Shown: positions 46,371-55,376 of the stretch, piece by piece
Layout: the number at the start of each line of letters is the position of its first letter
How positions within the stretch are numbered: the first letter of the stretch is position 1
Assembly: GCA_028704385.1 (NCBI GenBank)
Contig: JAQVLA010000014.1
Location: 1 to 64,000, forward strand
Source: Bacteroidales bacterium
GTDB lineage: Bacteria > Bacteroidota > Bacteroidia > Bacteroidales > F082
Reading direction: 5' to 3'
Length of the DNA stretch: 64,000 nucleotides
Made by a program: the position numbers and the translations under genes
The notes under the pieces: model-generated
Database searches by the model: none
What the model saw: only the letters and a program-made list of their open reading frames with translations
Told to the model about the DNA's origin: nothing

Positions 46371-48701
46371 ATGAACGCAATACCTGATTTTTTGAGAGTA
46401 AGAAAAGCCGTTAACATCCAAAAATTCACCTTTATTATACTCCTGTTTGTTTTGACATTTTCTGCTGATGCTCAAAACAAAACGAATCCGGTCGATTTTG
46501 TAAATCCTTTTATCGGAACACAGCGTATGGGTCATACCTTTCCAGGTGCAACGGTTCCTTTTGGAATGGTACAACTTAGTCCGGATACTGATACCGTTAG
46601 TTACGAGAAAGCAGGAAAATATAATCCCGATGTTTATGCCTATTGTGCAGGTTATCAATATGATGACCCAACTATTGTTGGCTTTAGCCACACCCATTTC
46701 AGTGGAACTGGCCATTCCGATCTGGGTGATATCCTACTTATGCCCATTTCAGGAAAGCTTAAACTCAATCCCGGCACAGCCTTAAATCCCGAGAGTGGTT
46801 ATCGCTCCCGATTTGACCACGAACACGAAAGTGCTACACCAAACTATTATCAGGTAAAACTTCAGGACTATGACATTAATGCCGAGCTCACTACTTCAAC
46901 TCGTGTAGGTTTTCATCGTTACGCATTTTCTGAACCTTCGCAAAACTACCTTATCCTCGATCTGATTCACGGTATTTACAATTATGAGGATAAAAATGTT
47001 TGGACTTTCGTTCGGGTCGAAAACGACACCTTAATTACCGGATATCGCCAAACAAGCGGCTGGGCGCGTACAAGAACCGTTTACTTCGCTATTGTACTCA
47101 GTGCTCCTTTGCAAAACTATGGCCATAAAAAATATGACAATTCTGTTTACAATGGCTTTTATCGAAAATTTGATGAAAGCCAAAACTTTCCTGAAATTGC
47201 CGGACAAAAAATCAGGATATGGCTTGAGCCAAAACTGCCTTCCAACAAGGAATTACTCGTCAAAGTAGGACTTTCATCAGTAAGTGCAAAATCGGCATTG
47301 AATAACCTGCAAAGCGAAATACCTCATTGGGACTTTGATCGGGTAGTGCGCGAAGGACAACAAAGCTGGAATCTGGAACTCTCAAAATTACAGGTTGAGA
47401 CAATCAATGAGGAGGATCGGGTTGTTTTTTTTACCGCTTTGTATCACAGTTTTTTAAGTCCGATAACTTACATGGATGTAGATGGTCGTTATCGGGGATT
47501 AGATCAGGAAATACATCAGGCTGAGGGATTTACGAATTATACTATTTTTTCACTATGGGATACCTACAGGGCTCTTCATCCACTTTTTAATCTTGTCCAG
47601 CCGGATCGCAGCCATGATATGGCTGAATCAATGCTGGCACATTTTGATCAGAGTGTTCATCCCATGTTGCCGGTTTGGTCTCATTATGCCAACGAAAACT
47701 GGTGTATGATTGGTTATCACAGCGTTTCCGTTTTGGCTGATGCCATTGTAAAAGGAACTTACAAAGGTGATCTAAAACGCGCTTTGAATGCAGCGGCCAA
47801 AACAGCACAATATCCCTTATATGATGGTTTAAACCACTATGTGCAGCTTGGATATGTTCCGGAAGACAAAAGCAGTAATGCCGTGAGCAAAACCCTGGAA
47901 TATGCCTACGACGACTGGTGTATCGCACAAATTGCCGCTCAAACTGGAAATATTGATATCAAAAACGAATTTGAAACCCGTTCCAAAAATTTCCTTAATC
48001 AGTTTAATCCCAAAAGCGGTTATATGCATCCACGCCTTTCCGATGGTAATTTCAAACCTCAATTCGATCCTTTCGACACGCATGGTCAGGGTTTTATCGA
48101 AGGTAATGCCTGGAACTATGGTTTTTATGTCCCGCATCAAATTCCGGAAATGATTGACTTAATGGGTGGCAAAGCTGCTGTTGACGCCAAGCTCGACAGT
48201 CTTTTTACATTAGAACTTTCTGATGAACATATTGCTAAAAATGAAGACATTACACGTGATGGAATTATAGGCATTTATGTGCATGGGAATGAGCCGGGGC
48301 ACCATATTCCATATTTGTTTAACTATACCGATTCGCCTGAAAAAACCCAGATGCGTGTCAGAATGATTCAAAAAACCATGTATGGCAATGCGCCTGATGG
48401 CTTATGCGGTAATGATGATTGCGGACAAATGTCGGCCTGGTATATTTTTAGTGCGCTGGGTTTTTATCCGGTGTGTCCGGGAAGCGATGAGTATGTTGTG
48501 GGTAGTCCATCCGTTAAATCTGCTATTTTGGATTTGGGTAACGGAAAAACACTCAATATTATAGCCAGAAATCAGTCTGAAAAAAACATTTTTGTAAAAA
48601 ATGTATTGCTAAACGGGCATCCTGTTGCAGATTTCAGGCTAAGTCACAAAGCTTTATTGGTGGGTGGCATACTCGAATTTGAGATGTCAGATAGTTTCTA
48701 A
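46371..48701 (+). CDS. GH92 family alpha-mannosidase, exported
   Basis: A 776-residue glycoside hydrolase. The start is ATG 46371. The frame is open back to 46311, but that part overlaps ppgK. A signal peptide (hydrophobic about 18-34, FSADAQ) leads to the GH92 domains: VDFVNPFIGTQRMGHTFPGATVPFGMVQLSPDT at the N terminus, then EGNAWNYGFYVPHQIP, GNEPGHHIPYLFNY and NDDCGQMSAWYIFSALGFYPVCPGSDEYVVGSP in the catalytic (alpha/alpha)6 part. GH92 enzymes are Ca2+-dependent exo-alpha-mannosidases (1,2 or other linkages) acting on N-glycans or mannans. It is co-transcribed with the ROK kinase. Confidence 0.92.
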   Translation: MNAIPDFLRVRKAVNIQKFTFIILLFVLTFSADAQNKTNPVDFVNPFIGTQRMGHTFPGATVPFGMVQLSPDTDTVSYEKAGKYNPDVYAYCAGYQYDDPTIVGFSHTHFSGTGHSDLGDILLMPISGKLKLNPGTALNPESGYRSRFDHEHESATPNYYQVKLQDYDINAELTTSTRVGFHRYAFSEPSQNYLILDLIHGIYNYEDKNVWTFVRVENDTLITGYRQTSGWARTRTVYFAIVLSAPLQNYGHKKYDNSVYNGFYRKFDESQNFPEIAGQKIRIWLEPKLPSNKELLVKVGLSSVSAKSALNNLQSEIPHWDFDRVVREGQQSWNLELSKLQVETINEEDRVVFFTALYHSFLSPITYMDVDGRYRGLDQEIHQAEGFTNYTIFSLWDTYRALHPLFNLVQPDRSHDMAESMLAHFDQSVHPMLPVWSHYANENWCMIGYHSVSVLADAIVKGTYKGDLKRALNAAAKTAQYPLYDGLNHYVQLGYVPEDKSSNAVSKTLEYAYDDWCIAQIAAQTGNIDIKNEFETRSKNFLNQFNPKSGYMHPRLSDGNFKPQFDPFDTHGQGFIEGNAWNYGFYVPHQIPEMIDLMGGKAAVDAKLDSLFTLELSDEHIAKNEDITRDGIIGIYVHGNEPGHHIPYLFNYTDSPEKTQMRVRMIQKTMYGNAPDGLCGNDDCGQMSAWYIFSALGFYPVCPGSDEYVVGSPSVKSAILDLGNGKTLNIIARNQSEKNIFVKNVLLNGHPVADFRLSHKALLVGGILEFEMSDSF

Positions 48702-48719
48702 ATACAAAGTTTGCGGATT

Positions 48720-51365
48720 CTAGTAATACAACACATTTAACTTTGGCTTTTGCTTTTTGAGTGCTTCAATATCCTTTGCTTTAAGCCTTGTATTATAACA
48801 TCTTAAATGCTTCAATGCAGGCAACTGATCAACCGGACTAAGCTTATTTACCCGGGTATTAAAGATTGAAACCTCTTCAAGTTTATGAAGGCCTGCCAAG
48901 GGTTTTAAGGATTTGATCTGCGTTCCGCCGGCATTGAGAACTTTGAGACTGGTTAATCCTTCCAGCGGACTGAGATCGCTTACCGGAGTGCTTTCAATAT
49001 TTAATACTTCAAGCTGCTTCAGGCCTGAAAGTGGCTTCAGGTTCACCACCGGACTTCCGGTAATTTCAATTTGCCTGAGCCATTTTTTATCCGATATAGG
49101 ACTCAAATCCGAAATAGCACTGGTGTTCACCTTTAATCTTTCAAGATACGGGAGCTTAGTCAAAGGCTGCAAACTAACAAATTCAGATCCCTCAATTTCT
49201 ATCTCCTTCAAATCTGCGATCAGCTGAAGTTGTTGCGCGCCCGGATTGACATCTACAGGCACAGATTGCATAAAAACATCGCGCCATGTTTCGGTGAGAT
49301 TGCCCCACCACAATTTCAATTCGGGTGTTTGATAAACGATCAGAATGCCTGGTTGAACTGATTTAAGATTATTAGCCTGAGCGGTGGCCACCCGGCTTCC
49401 ATCTGCTTCAACCAGTTTTAGCTGATCCAGCTCACTCAATGGCTCTAGCGATTCAACCCTTGTTTGGGATATGTCGAGGGTTTCCAGATTTTTTAAATTT
49501 CGGATAGGGCCTAAATCAGCAATACGGGTCCCTGAAACATCGAGCGACTGTAAGAGAATCAGATTCGATAAAGGTGACAGATCAGTTATTTCGGTTCCGG
49601 GAAGCCACAACTCTTCGAGTAACGAAAGCCTGGAAATCGGATCAAGTTGCTGAAGATAAGCATTACCACTCAGGTTCAACTTTTTGAGGTTAATAATCTG
49701 ATGCAGTTCTTCTGTACCCGGATTATTGCTTAAACCACTTTGCTCGGCCAAAATCGCCCGCCAGTAAATCGGAAGCGTGTTCCACCAGTCCATGAGGGCT
49801 TCTGTTTCGTAAATCACAAGTACGTTTGGCCGTTCGCGCATAAATCCAACAGCCTGTTCGCCCGACACCTTACTGTGATCGCAATAAATTTTCGAAAGAT
49901 TTGGCAATGCTTTTAATTCCTGAAGTGAGCTGACATTGGTGTAACTGAATTGCAGGATGGATAAAGCCTGTAATTGGCTCAATGGCTTAATATCCGATAC
50001 CGAAGTATGATCCAGATTCAGCAATTGCAGGTTTTGCATCTGGCTTAGTGGCTCAAGTGATTCAACAGCAGTATGACTGACATCAAGAAGTTGTAAATTA
50101 GATAGATTGCTCAAGGCTTGCAGATCCATAATATTGGTGCCGGAAATTCTGAGCGCATTGAGAATTTTCAAGTCTGATATTGGTGTTAAATCCTGAATTG
50201 TTGTATTGAAACAATATAATTTCTCGAGCTGTCGTAAATAACGTATGGTTTCCAAATCCCGAAGTGGCGTGTCAAAAGCATAAAGCTCACGGATATTAAC
50301 AGAATATTGCAGCGGACTCAAATCGCTTACCTCTGTGCCACTGAAATAGATCGCTTCTAATTTATTTAGATTTCGCAATGGCGAGATGTCCGAAATGGGA
50401 GTATTGCTAAAATTGATCAACTGCAAGTTGTTGAGCTGTGCAAGTGGCTTCAGATCAGCGAAATGCGTTTTGTAAGCAATATTTACTTCCTTTAGGTTGG
50501 TAAACGAACGCAAATGTGCATATATGGGTGACAAATCTGCAGGAATGGTGTCGGGGAGCCTTTGAAGTGTGGTGTCGTTTAAAAAAATCACTGTATCAGG
50601 GCGGTGTCCAAATAATTGTTCACGCATTGCCATAGGCAGCGTATCCTGATCAACCACCAGAAAACTATCGTTCCTGATCACCGTAAAAGGTTTGAGTGCC
50701 ACAAAAGAACCGGCTGTCAAATATAAAATATCTGTGATGGGAAGTGTATCGTAAACAAGCACATTTTCACCAAAATAATTACGCCATTCATAAGCCATAT
50801 TGTTCCACCAGTTGCGAAGTTCTTCCTTTTCGTTGAGCTTAGTGGTATAAAAACTCACTATTTTCAAGTCCTTTTTAAACGGATCCAGATTAATCTCAAC
50901 AAAGCGTTCACGACTGTTGCTTACATATTGATTTTGAACAGTGATTCCGTCCAGTTTTCGGATCAACCTGACTTTGAAATATAGCGCGCCTTCCTGATTG
51001 GCAAGCTGATCAATTTGCTGAATGTCAAATTGAAATCTGACCGATTTAAAAAAGAAATCCACATCTTTCAGATAGGCCTGAACATCTTTATTAACAAGTG
51101 TTTCGCGGTTCTCGTCCAGATCATCTTCTACCTGAACCTCCGAATCCCTGAAAATCTTGGCAAAACTTTGATTTATCACAATTTCCTTTTCCTGTACCGT
51201 GGCTGCCGAATCACCCAGAAAATTGAGGGTTCCTTCCAGAAAATCAACCAATTGCCTGCATTCCGCCTTGTAATGATCAATGGCTTCGGGATCCAATTCG
51301 TGATGCTGCGAAAAACCTGAGATGCTGATAAACCACAGCAATACAAACAAGGTAAAAATTTTCAT
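48720..51365 (-). CDS. secreted leucine-rich-repeat protein with threefold WW/WR module
   Basis: An 881-residue exported protein (signal peptide 1-19, SGFSQ). Residues 20-185 form a unique N-terminal domain. The rest is internalin-like LRRs of 22-23 residues (pattern xxLxxLxxLxLxxTxVxDLxPL, Thr where internalins have Asn) in three blocks (about 290-515, 550-680, 710-881). Each block is preceded by an LxxWWxxxxxxWR motif: W186/W187-W194-R195, W527/W528-W535-R536 and W686/W687-W694-R695. Each ends in PxxxVxY (RPNVLVIY, QPGILIVY, KPKLNVLYY). It probably binds a protein or glycan partner. Last of a four-gene operon, overlapping the previous gene by 4 bases. No T9SS sorting domain is seen. Confidence 0.75.
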   Translation of the reverse strand: MKIFTLFVLLWFISISGFSQHHELDPEAIDHYKAECRQLVDFLEGTLNFLGDSAATVQEKEIVINQSFAKIFRDSEVQVEDDLDENRETLVNKDVQAYLKDVDFFFKSVRFQFDIQQIDQLANQEGALYFKVRLIRKLDGITVQNQYVSNSRERFVEINLDPFKKDLKIVSFYTTKLNEKEELRNWWNNMAYEWRNYFGENVLVYDTLPITDILYLTAGSFVALKPFTVIRNDSFLVVDQDTLPMAMREQLFGHRPDTVIFLNDTTLQRLPDTIPADLSPIYAHLRSFTNLKEVNIAYKTHFADLKPLAQLNNLQLINFSNTPISDISPLRNLNKLEAIYFSGTEVSDLSPLQYSVNIRELYAFDTPLRDLETIRYLRQLEKLYCFNTTIQDLTPISDLKILNALRISGTNIMDLQALSNLSNLQLLDVSHTAVESLEPLSQMQNLQLLNLDHTSVSDIKPLSQLQALSILQFSYTNVSSLQELKALPNLSKIYCDHSKVSGEQAVGFMRERPNVLVIYETEALMDWWNTLPIYWRAILAEQSGLSNNPGTEELHQIINLKKLNLSGNAYLQQLDPISRLSLLEELWLPGTEITDLSPLSNLILLQSLDVSGTRIADLGPIRNLKNLETLDISQTRVESLEPLSELDQLKLVEADGSRVATAQANNLKSVQPGILIVYQTPELKLWWGNLTETWRDVFMQSVPVDVNPGAQQLQLIADLKEIEIEGSEFVSLQPLTKLPYLERLKVNTSAISDLSPISDKKWLRQIEITGSPVVNLKPLSGLKQLEVLNIESTPVSDLSPLEGLTSLKVLNAGGTQIKSLKPLAGLHKLEEVSIFNTRVNKLSPVDQLPALKHLRCYNTRLKAKDIEALKKQKPKLNVLYY

Positions 51366-52231
51366 GGTTGATAAAACATTAGAAGTTTTTCTTTTTCATT
51401 TTCAGTCACATACATCAAATTCGAAATAAGCCATCCGGTATTATTTCCACTTCGGTTGAACCAGCTTACTTCGAAATACCAATTCTTGATCTGAAAGATA
51501 TGAAATTTAATCTTATCTACACTTTTAAATTTCAGATTGCCATTTTTTACTTCATAAAAAAACAAACTCAGATAATCCGGAGAATAGTCGTTAGAGGCAT
51601 AATATTCAATTACTTCAGGTTTTTGAAAGGCTTTGTAAATATTCATAAAATCAAGCTCGTGGCTCATGGGATGCAAAAAGTGTTTCTCACGATCGGCTAT
51701 CTCGCCCACTGGAAATAATCGGCTGAATGCCGGATAATAAACATTGGTTAGTACCCATTTTGATCCCAGGTTCTCCTTTTCGATCATCAAAATCAGAATG
51801 ATCTGTACTTCTTCGCCCTGGTGCACGAAGGTTGATGAAACTTCGGCATACCAGCGTCCGCCTTTGAAGCGAAGAAAACTTGAGTCGGAATTTGTAAGGT
51901 CATCAATAAAAAAATCTCGCAAACTACCCGAAGTACGCGGGTTGTTGTTGTCGAACAGTAAAGGTAAAATGTTTCTGCGTTGCTGCTGATCGCGCCAGGC
52001 CTTACTGTCGGGAAACAGCTTTTTCCCAAACTGATCTTCCTCATTGTTGAAACGGCTAAAAAACTGGCTCATCTGCTTGGTCATGGCATACAGTGCTGTT
52101 TCATCAACCTGTGCATTGCCCAGACCCTGGTTTTGAGCTTCCAATTCAGGAGCTGAAAACAATAACAAAAAACTTGCAATCTGTATTAACAACAGATTAA
52201 TCAGAGCAATCCTATTGAAACTATTAGCCAT
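51362..52231 (-). CDS. exported protein of unknown function (289 residues)
   Basis: A 289-residue protein with a signal peptide (about 1-33, ELEAQ). The mature part has no motif I recognise. It is rich in aromatic residues and beta strands: FKGGRWYAEVSSTFVHQGEEVQIILILMIE, SKWVLTNVYYPAF, and IFQIKNWYFEVSWFNRSGNNTGWLISNLMYV. The two halves look like repeats of an NTF2-like or cystatin-like sheet (WYAEVS.../WYFEVSW...). Its stop overlaps the LRR gene start by 4 bases (ATGA), so the two products are probably made in fixed ratio. A 10-bp hairpin lies 10 bases before its ATG. Confidence 0.6.
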   Translation of the reverse strand: MANSFNRIALINLLLIQIASFLLLFSAPELEAQNQGLGNAQVDETALYAMTKQMSQFFSRFNNEEDQFGKKLFPDSKAWRDQQQRRNILPLLFDNNNPRTSGSLRDFFIDDLTNSDSSFLRFKGGRWYAEVSSTFVHQGEEVQIILILMIEKENLGSKWVLTNVYYPAFSRLFPVGEIADREKHFLHPMSHELDFMNIYKAFQKPEVIEYYASNDYSPDYLSLFFYEVKNGNLKFKSVDKIKFHIFQIKNWYFEVSWFNRSGNNTGWLISNLMYVTENEKEKLLMFYQP

Positions 52232-52241
52232 ACTTTTTCAA

Positions 52242-52276
52242 TTAACCCCGTCCGGATCATCTCCAAACGGGGTTAA
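52242..52276 (-). other. intercistronic hairpin inside the LRR operon
   Basis: TTAACCCCGT (52242-52251) pairs perfectly with ACGGGGTTAA (52267-52276) over a 15-base loop. On the transcribed strand no U tract follows, and the stem ends 10 bases before the next gene's ATG. It may act on RNA stability or translation and is not a normal terminator. Confidence 0.55.
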
Positions 52277-52297
52277 AGTTTTAACGTTCAAAAAAAA

Positions 52298-52876
52298 TTA
52301 TTTACTTGTCTCTTTCACGCGCATATCACCCAACAACACATCCCAGAAACCAATGATACGGCCTCCAATCTGGGTTTCTTTGCGTTTTACATAAACGGTG
52401 ATGTCTTTTTTAGTAGTGTCTTCATAAACCAGGCCACCTTCTTTGTCGTAGCCTTTAAACTTCTGAAATATGGTGATCACCCCAACATATGTACCATCTG
52501 GCTGACGTTGTAAATCGCTCACATATTCAATCTTAAACCATTCAATCTCAACACGATCATAATTTAACCGCATCAACCTTTCAAAGTATTGACGTACTTT
52601 GTAATAGGCCACATCGGGACGGCTGATAGAGGAAACACCAATTTCGGCTCCGGCCATAAAAAGTTCTTCGGCGCGGTCAATCACACGATTAGCTTCGCTC
52701 CAGGGTGTAGTTTTGCTGCCAATAATACTGATGTATTTGCTCAGGTCGCGTACTTTTTCAAGTGCAAGGCTATCAATGGCCTGTTTTCTTTCGGGACTTA
52801 GATCGTCCTGTGCCTGAACCATATTCACTGAAAATATGCCGATCAAAACGGCAAGGATGAATTGTATCTTTTTCAT
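52298..52876 (-). CDS. exported protein of unknown function (192 residues)
   Basis: A 192-residue protein with a signal peptide (1-22, VQAQ). The mature part starts with a helical segment (SPERKQAIDSLALEKVRDLSKYISIIGSKTTPWSEANRVIDRAEELF) and ends in beta strands (VEIEWFKIEYVSDLQRQPDGTYVGVITIFQKFKGY, DITVYVKRKE, WDVLLGDMRVKET). I recognise the style from other exported Bacteroidota hypotheticals but know no function. It begins 4 bases after the lipoprotein gene and precedes the hairpin at 52242-52276. Confidence 0.6.
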   Translation of the reverse strand: MKKIQFILAVLIGIFSVNMVQAQDDLSPERKQAIDSLALEKVRDLSKYISIIGSKTTPWSEANRVIDRAEELFMAGAEIGVSSISRPDVAYYKVRQYFERLMRLNYDRVEIEWFKIEYVSDLQRQPDGTYVGVITIFQKFKGYDKEGGLVYEDTTKKDITVYVKRKETQIGGRIIGFWDVLLGDMRVKETSK

Positions 52877-52880
52877 TTGC

Positions 52881-53552
52881 TTACTTTTTTATCAGTTCCA
52901 ACTCAATAATTTTTCCGTTGCCATCATATTTCACCTGTTCAATGCGGTTGTTATAAACCTTCTGATCCTTCAGGTAATTAAGATATTTACTAATGGTTGT
53001 GGGCTTGTCGTAATCGTTAAAACCTCCCGCCTGACTGATGATTACCAAAACCGGCACATCGGGAGAAGCAAACAAGCTCATAGCTCGTTCAATCTTTTCA
53101 TTTGCAGTGTTAACATCGGGTGCAGCTGCAATAGCCATAAACTGATTTTCGACACTGCCGTATTTAGCTGCCTCACGCTGTAATCGTTCTTCTTCTTCAC
53201 GGCGCAACCGATCTTCTTCGGCTTTTCGGAGGGCATCAGCTCTTTCCTTAGCCAGCTTGTCTTCAACCTGATCCATCAGGTTTAAAACATTTTCGTCCTG
53301 CAAACCCCATCCTTTTATTGTAGCAAACCGGCGTTCCTTTTCTTCCAACGACCAGGTATTGTCATCGTTCAAAATGGCTGTAAGGTCTCTGGTTGCCTGT
53401 TCCACTCGGGCAGCATATTCTGCTGCAGCCTGTTCGCGGGCAAGTTTTTTCTTGCTTTTACATCCTGTGGCTCCTCCCAATGCTATCACTACAATCAACA
53501 ATATCAAACTGATACGCTGAAACGAAATGTTCGTCCTTTTCATTTGCATCAT
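52881..53552 (-). CDS. coiled-coil lipoprotein of unknown function
   Basis: A lipoprotein of 223 residues from ATG 53552, with ATG 53549 and ATG 53543 as alternatives. The frame is open to 53627, but that first ATG overlaps a -7-like box. The hydrophobic stretch ends in GGATGCKSKKK, a lipobox whose Cys is followed by a lysine-rich stretch. A charged heptad segment (LAKERADALRKAEEDRLRREEEERLQREAAKYGS) forms a coiled coil. A small C-terminal domain follows with VPVLVIISQAGGFNDYDKPTTISKYLNYLKD. First gene of the four-gene exported operon. Confidence 0.6.
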   Translation of the reverse strand: MMQMKRTNISFQRISLILLIVVIALGGATGCKSKKKLAREQAAAEYAARVEQATRDLTAILNDDNTWSLEEKERRFATIKGWGLQDENVLNLMDQVEDKLAKERADALRKAEEDRLRREEEERLQREAAKYGSVENQFMAIAAAPDVNTANEKIERAMSLFASPDVPVLVIISQAGGFNDYDKPTTISKYLNYLKDQKVYNNRIEQVKYDGNGKIIELELIKK

Positions 53553-53584
53553 AATTTTATTATTTAACAATAACTCCGAATTGG

Positions 53585-53592
53585 CAAAATTA
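53585..53592 (-). promoter_or_regulatory. -7 box for the LRR operon
   Basis: The minus strand reads TAATTTTG, an exact TAnnTTTG match 32 bases before ATG 53552. A second exact box, TATATTTG, lies at 53625-53632. Neither has a good -33 partner. Confidence 0.4.
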
Positions 53593-53667
53593 TTGAATTT
53601 TGATTTGTCATTTTGAAAATTAAGCAAATATACAACTGCCAGTATCAGATTTGTCCATCAAGCTTCT

Positions 53668-53675
53668 TAATTTTG
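53668..53675 (+). promoter_or_regulatory. -7 box for the radical SAM/GME gene pair
   Basis: TAATTTTG ends 7 bases before the ATG at 53683, predicting a leaderless or nearly leaderless message. Confidence 0.5.
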
Positions 53676-53682
53676 CCCTTGC

Positions 53683-54690
53683 ATGAAGCATTATAACATA
53701 CCAATTTTTATGCCAGAACTGGCTTGTCCGCACCGCTGTGTATTCTGCAACCAATCGTCAATAAGCAGCCAGCTTCATATTCCGTCAAACCAGGAAATTC
53801 TCGAAAAAATTGACTCTCATCTTAAGAGCTTCAAATCAGAAAAACGATTGGTTCAGCTGGCCTTTTTCGGTGGTAACTTTACCGGACTGCCCCGAAATAT
53901 ACAAAAACAATATTTACAACTTGCTCAAAACCACCTAGACAAGGGCTCCATTTCGGGCATACGAATTAGTACACGTCCTGATTATATTGATAACAAGACA
54001 CTTGAAATACTTCGATCCTACAGGGTAACCCATATTGAACTGGGGGCACAATCAACCAGTGATAAGGTGTTGCAGGCCAGTGGTCGCGGACATTCGCGAG
54101 AAACTATTTTCAGAGCTTCCGAACAAGTTCTGGCAGCTGGATTTATTCTGGGCCTTCAAATGATGATCGGTCTTCCACAAGATACAGCTGAATTATGCAT
54201 GAAAACTGCAAAGGAACTCATCAATTTTGGTGTTAATGAAACGCGTATATATCCTTGCCTTGTAATTAAAGATACTGCCCTTGAGAAACTTTATCGTGCC
54301 GGAAAGTATCAGCCCTTATCATTGGTAGAAGCTGTTAATCAAACTGCCAAACTCTACACATTTTTTGAGTCGTATGGGATTAAAGTGCTGCGCATGGGTT
54401 TGCATCCTTCAGAAGAGCTGAACACAGCTGCTTTGGTAGCTGGCCCATATCATCCGCAATTTGCAGAGCTGGTCTATTCAAAATTATGGGAAGAATTATT
54501 TCAAAGTTATACGGACTGGCCTAAAACCGATGTAATTGACATAATAATACCACCCAGCCAAATCAATTATGCTGCCGGATTTAGAAGTCACAACCGAAAA
54601 CTACTTGAAAAAAGATATCGAAAAGTTCATTTCAAGGTTGATAAATCACTCATTGGCAGGACTTTTAAAGTAAATATTACCAACCTATGA
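53683..54690 (+). CDS. radical SAM protein (Elp3-like catalytic core), function unknown
   Basis: A 335-residue radical SAM enzyme. The [4Fe-4S] motif is CPHRCVFC (Cys15, Cys19, Cys22), followed by GGNFTGL (about 64-70, the SAM-binding GGE-like loop), ISTRPDYID, HIELGAQSTSDKVLQASGRGHS and LQMMIGLPQDT. These resemble the Elp3/HemN branch. It lacks the Elp3 acetyltransferase domain and the HemN C-terminal part. The substrate is unknown. Its stop overlaps the next start by 4 bases (ATGA), so the two products are made together. Similar proteins exist in Clostridia, which may point to lateral exchange. Confidence 0.8.
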   Translation: MKHYNIPIFMPELACPHRCVFCNQSSISSQLHIPSNQEILEKIDSHLKSFKSEKRLVQLAFFGGNFTGLPRNIQKQYLQLAQNHLDKGSISGIRISTRPDYIDNKTLEILRSYRVTHIELGAQSTSDKVLQASGRGHSRETIFRASEQVLAAGFILGLQMMIGLPQDTAELCMKTAKELINFGVNETRIYPCLVIKDTALEKLYRAGKYQPLSLVEAVNQTAKLYTFFESYGIKVLRMGLHPSEELNTAALVAGPYHPQFAELVYSKLWEELFQSYTDWPKTDVIDIIIPPSQINYAAGFRSHNRKLLEKRYRKVHFKVDKSLIGRTFKVNITNL

Positions 54691-55376
54691 TCGTCATAGC
54701 AGACAGCCGAATGCCTGAAATAGCTAAAAAATCATTGGCAGAACTTGCCAAACCGCTTTGGCTCGAACCAAGCAAAAAGGTATATTACTCTATTTCAGCT
54801 CATCCGGATATTTTCTTTTGTCAACATCCAGAACTGCTTATCGCTGCTCCTGAAATCTCAGAAAAAACCAGGAAGGAACTAAAAAAGGCAAAAATAAACT
54901 ACATCATGGGTAATAAAAATCCTGGTTCAAATTATCCCGAAACAGCCATTTACAATGCTGTTGCACTACCTGATCTTTTAATTCACAACATAAAGCATAC
55001 GGATAAAACCATTCTAGAACAATATAATTCCGATAAATATTTGCATGTTAATCAGGGATATACACGCTGCAATTTGATTAGCCTGAGTGAGCAACATTTC
55101 ATATGCTCTGATTCAGGTATTCTTAGACAACTTGAGAATTTGGGCAAATCAGTACTTTACATTGACCCTGCTCAGATCAGATTAGCTGGTCATAAACATG
55201 GTTTTTTTGGGGGATGCTGTGGAATTTGTCAACAACAATTAATCCTCTGTGGCAATCCGGAATACCTTAAAGAATATGAAAGTCTTTTGCGCTTTATTTA
55301 CAATGCTGGTTATCAAATTGTTTCGCTAAGTAATGAAGTATTAACCGATGTGGGGAGTTTGTTGTTTATTTCTTAA
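54687..55376 (+). CDS. GME-fold protein, DUF6873-like
   Basis: A 229-residue protein resembling uncharacterised relatives of the guanidine-modifying enzyme (amidinotransferase/dimethylarginine hydrolase) fold. Marks are the start IVIADSRMPEIAKKSL, YLHVNQGYTRCNLISL (about 118-133), FICSDSGILRQL (about 138-149) and HKHGFFGGCCGI (about 171-182). The repeated beta-beta-alpha layout and a C-terminal cysteine pair are consistent with an active site, but I cannot place a full Cys/His/Glu triad. It is translationally coupled to the radical SAM gene, so the two probably act on the same substrate. It ends 4 bases inside the convergent UbiA-like gene. Confidence 0.65.
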   Translation: MIVIADSRMPEIAKKSLAELAKPLWLEPSKKVYYSISAHPDIFFCQHPELLIAAPEISEKTRKELKKAKINYIMGNKNPGSNYPETAIYNAVALPDLLIHNIKHTDKTILEQYNSDKYLHVNQGYTRCNLISLSEQHFICSDSGILRQLENLGKSVLYIDPAQIRLAGHKHGFFGGCCGICQQQLILCGNPEYLKEYESLLRFIYNAGYQIVSLSNEVLTDVGSLLFIS

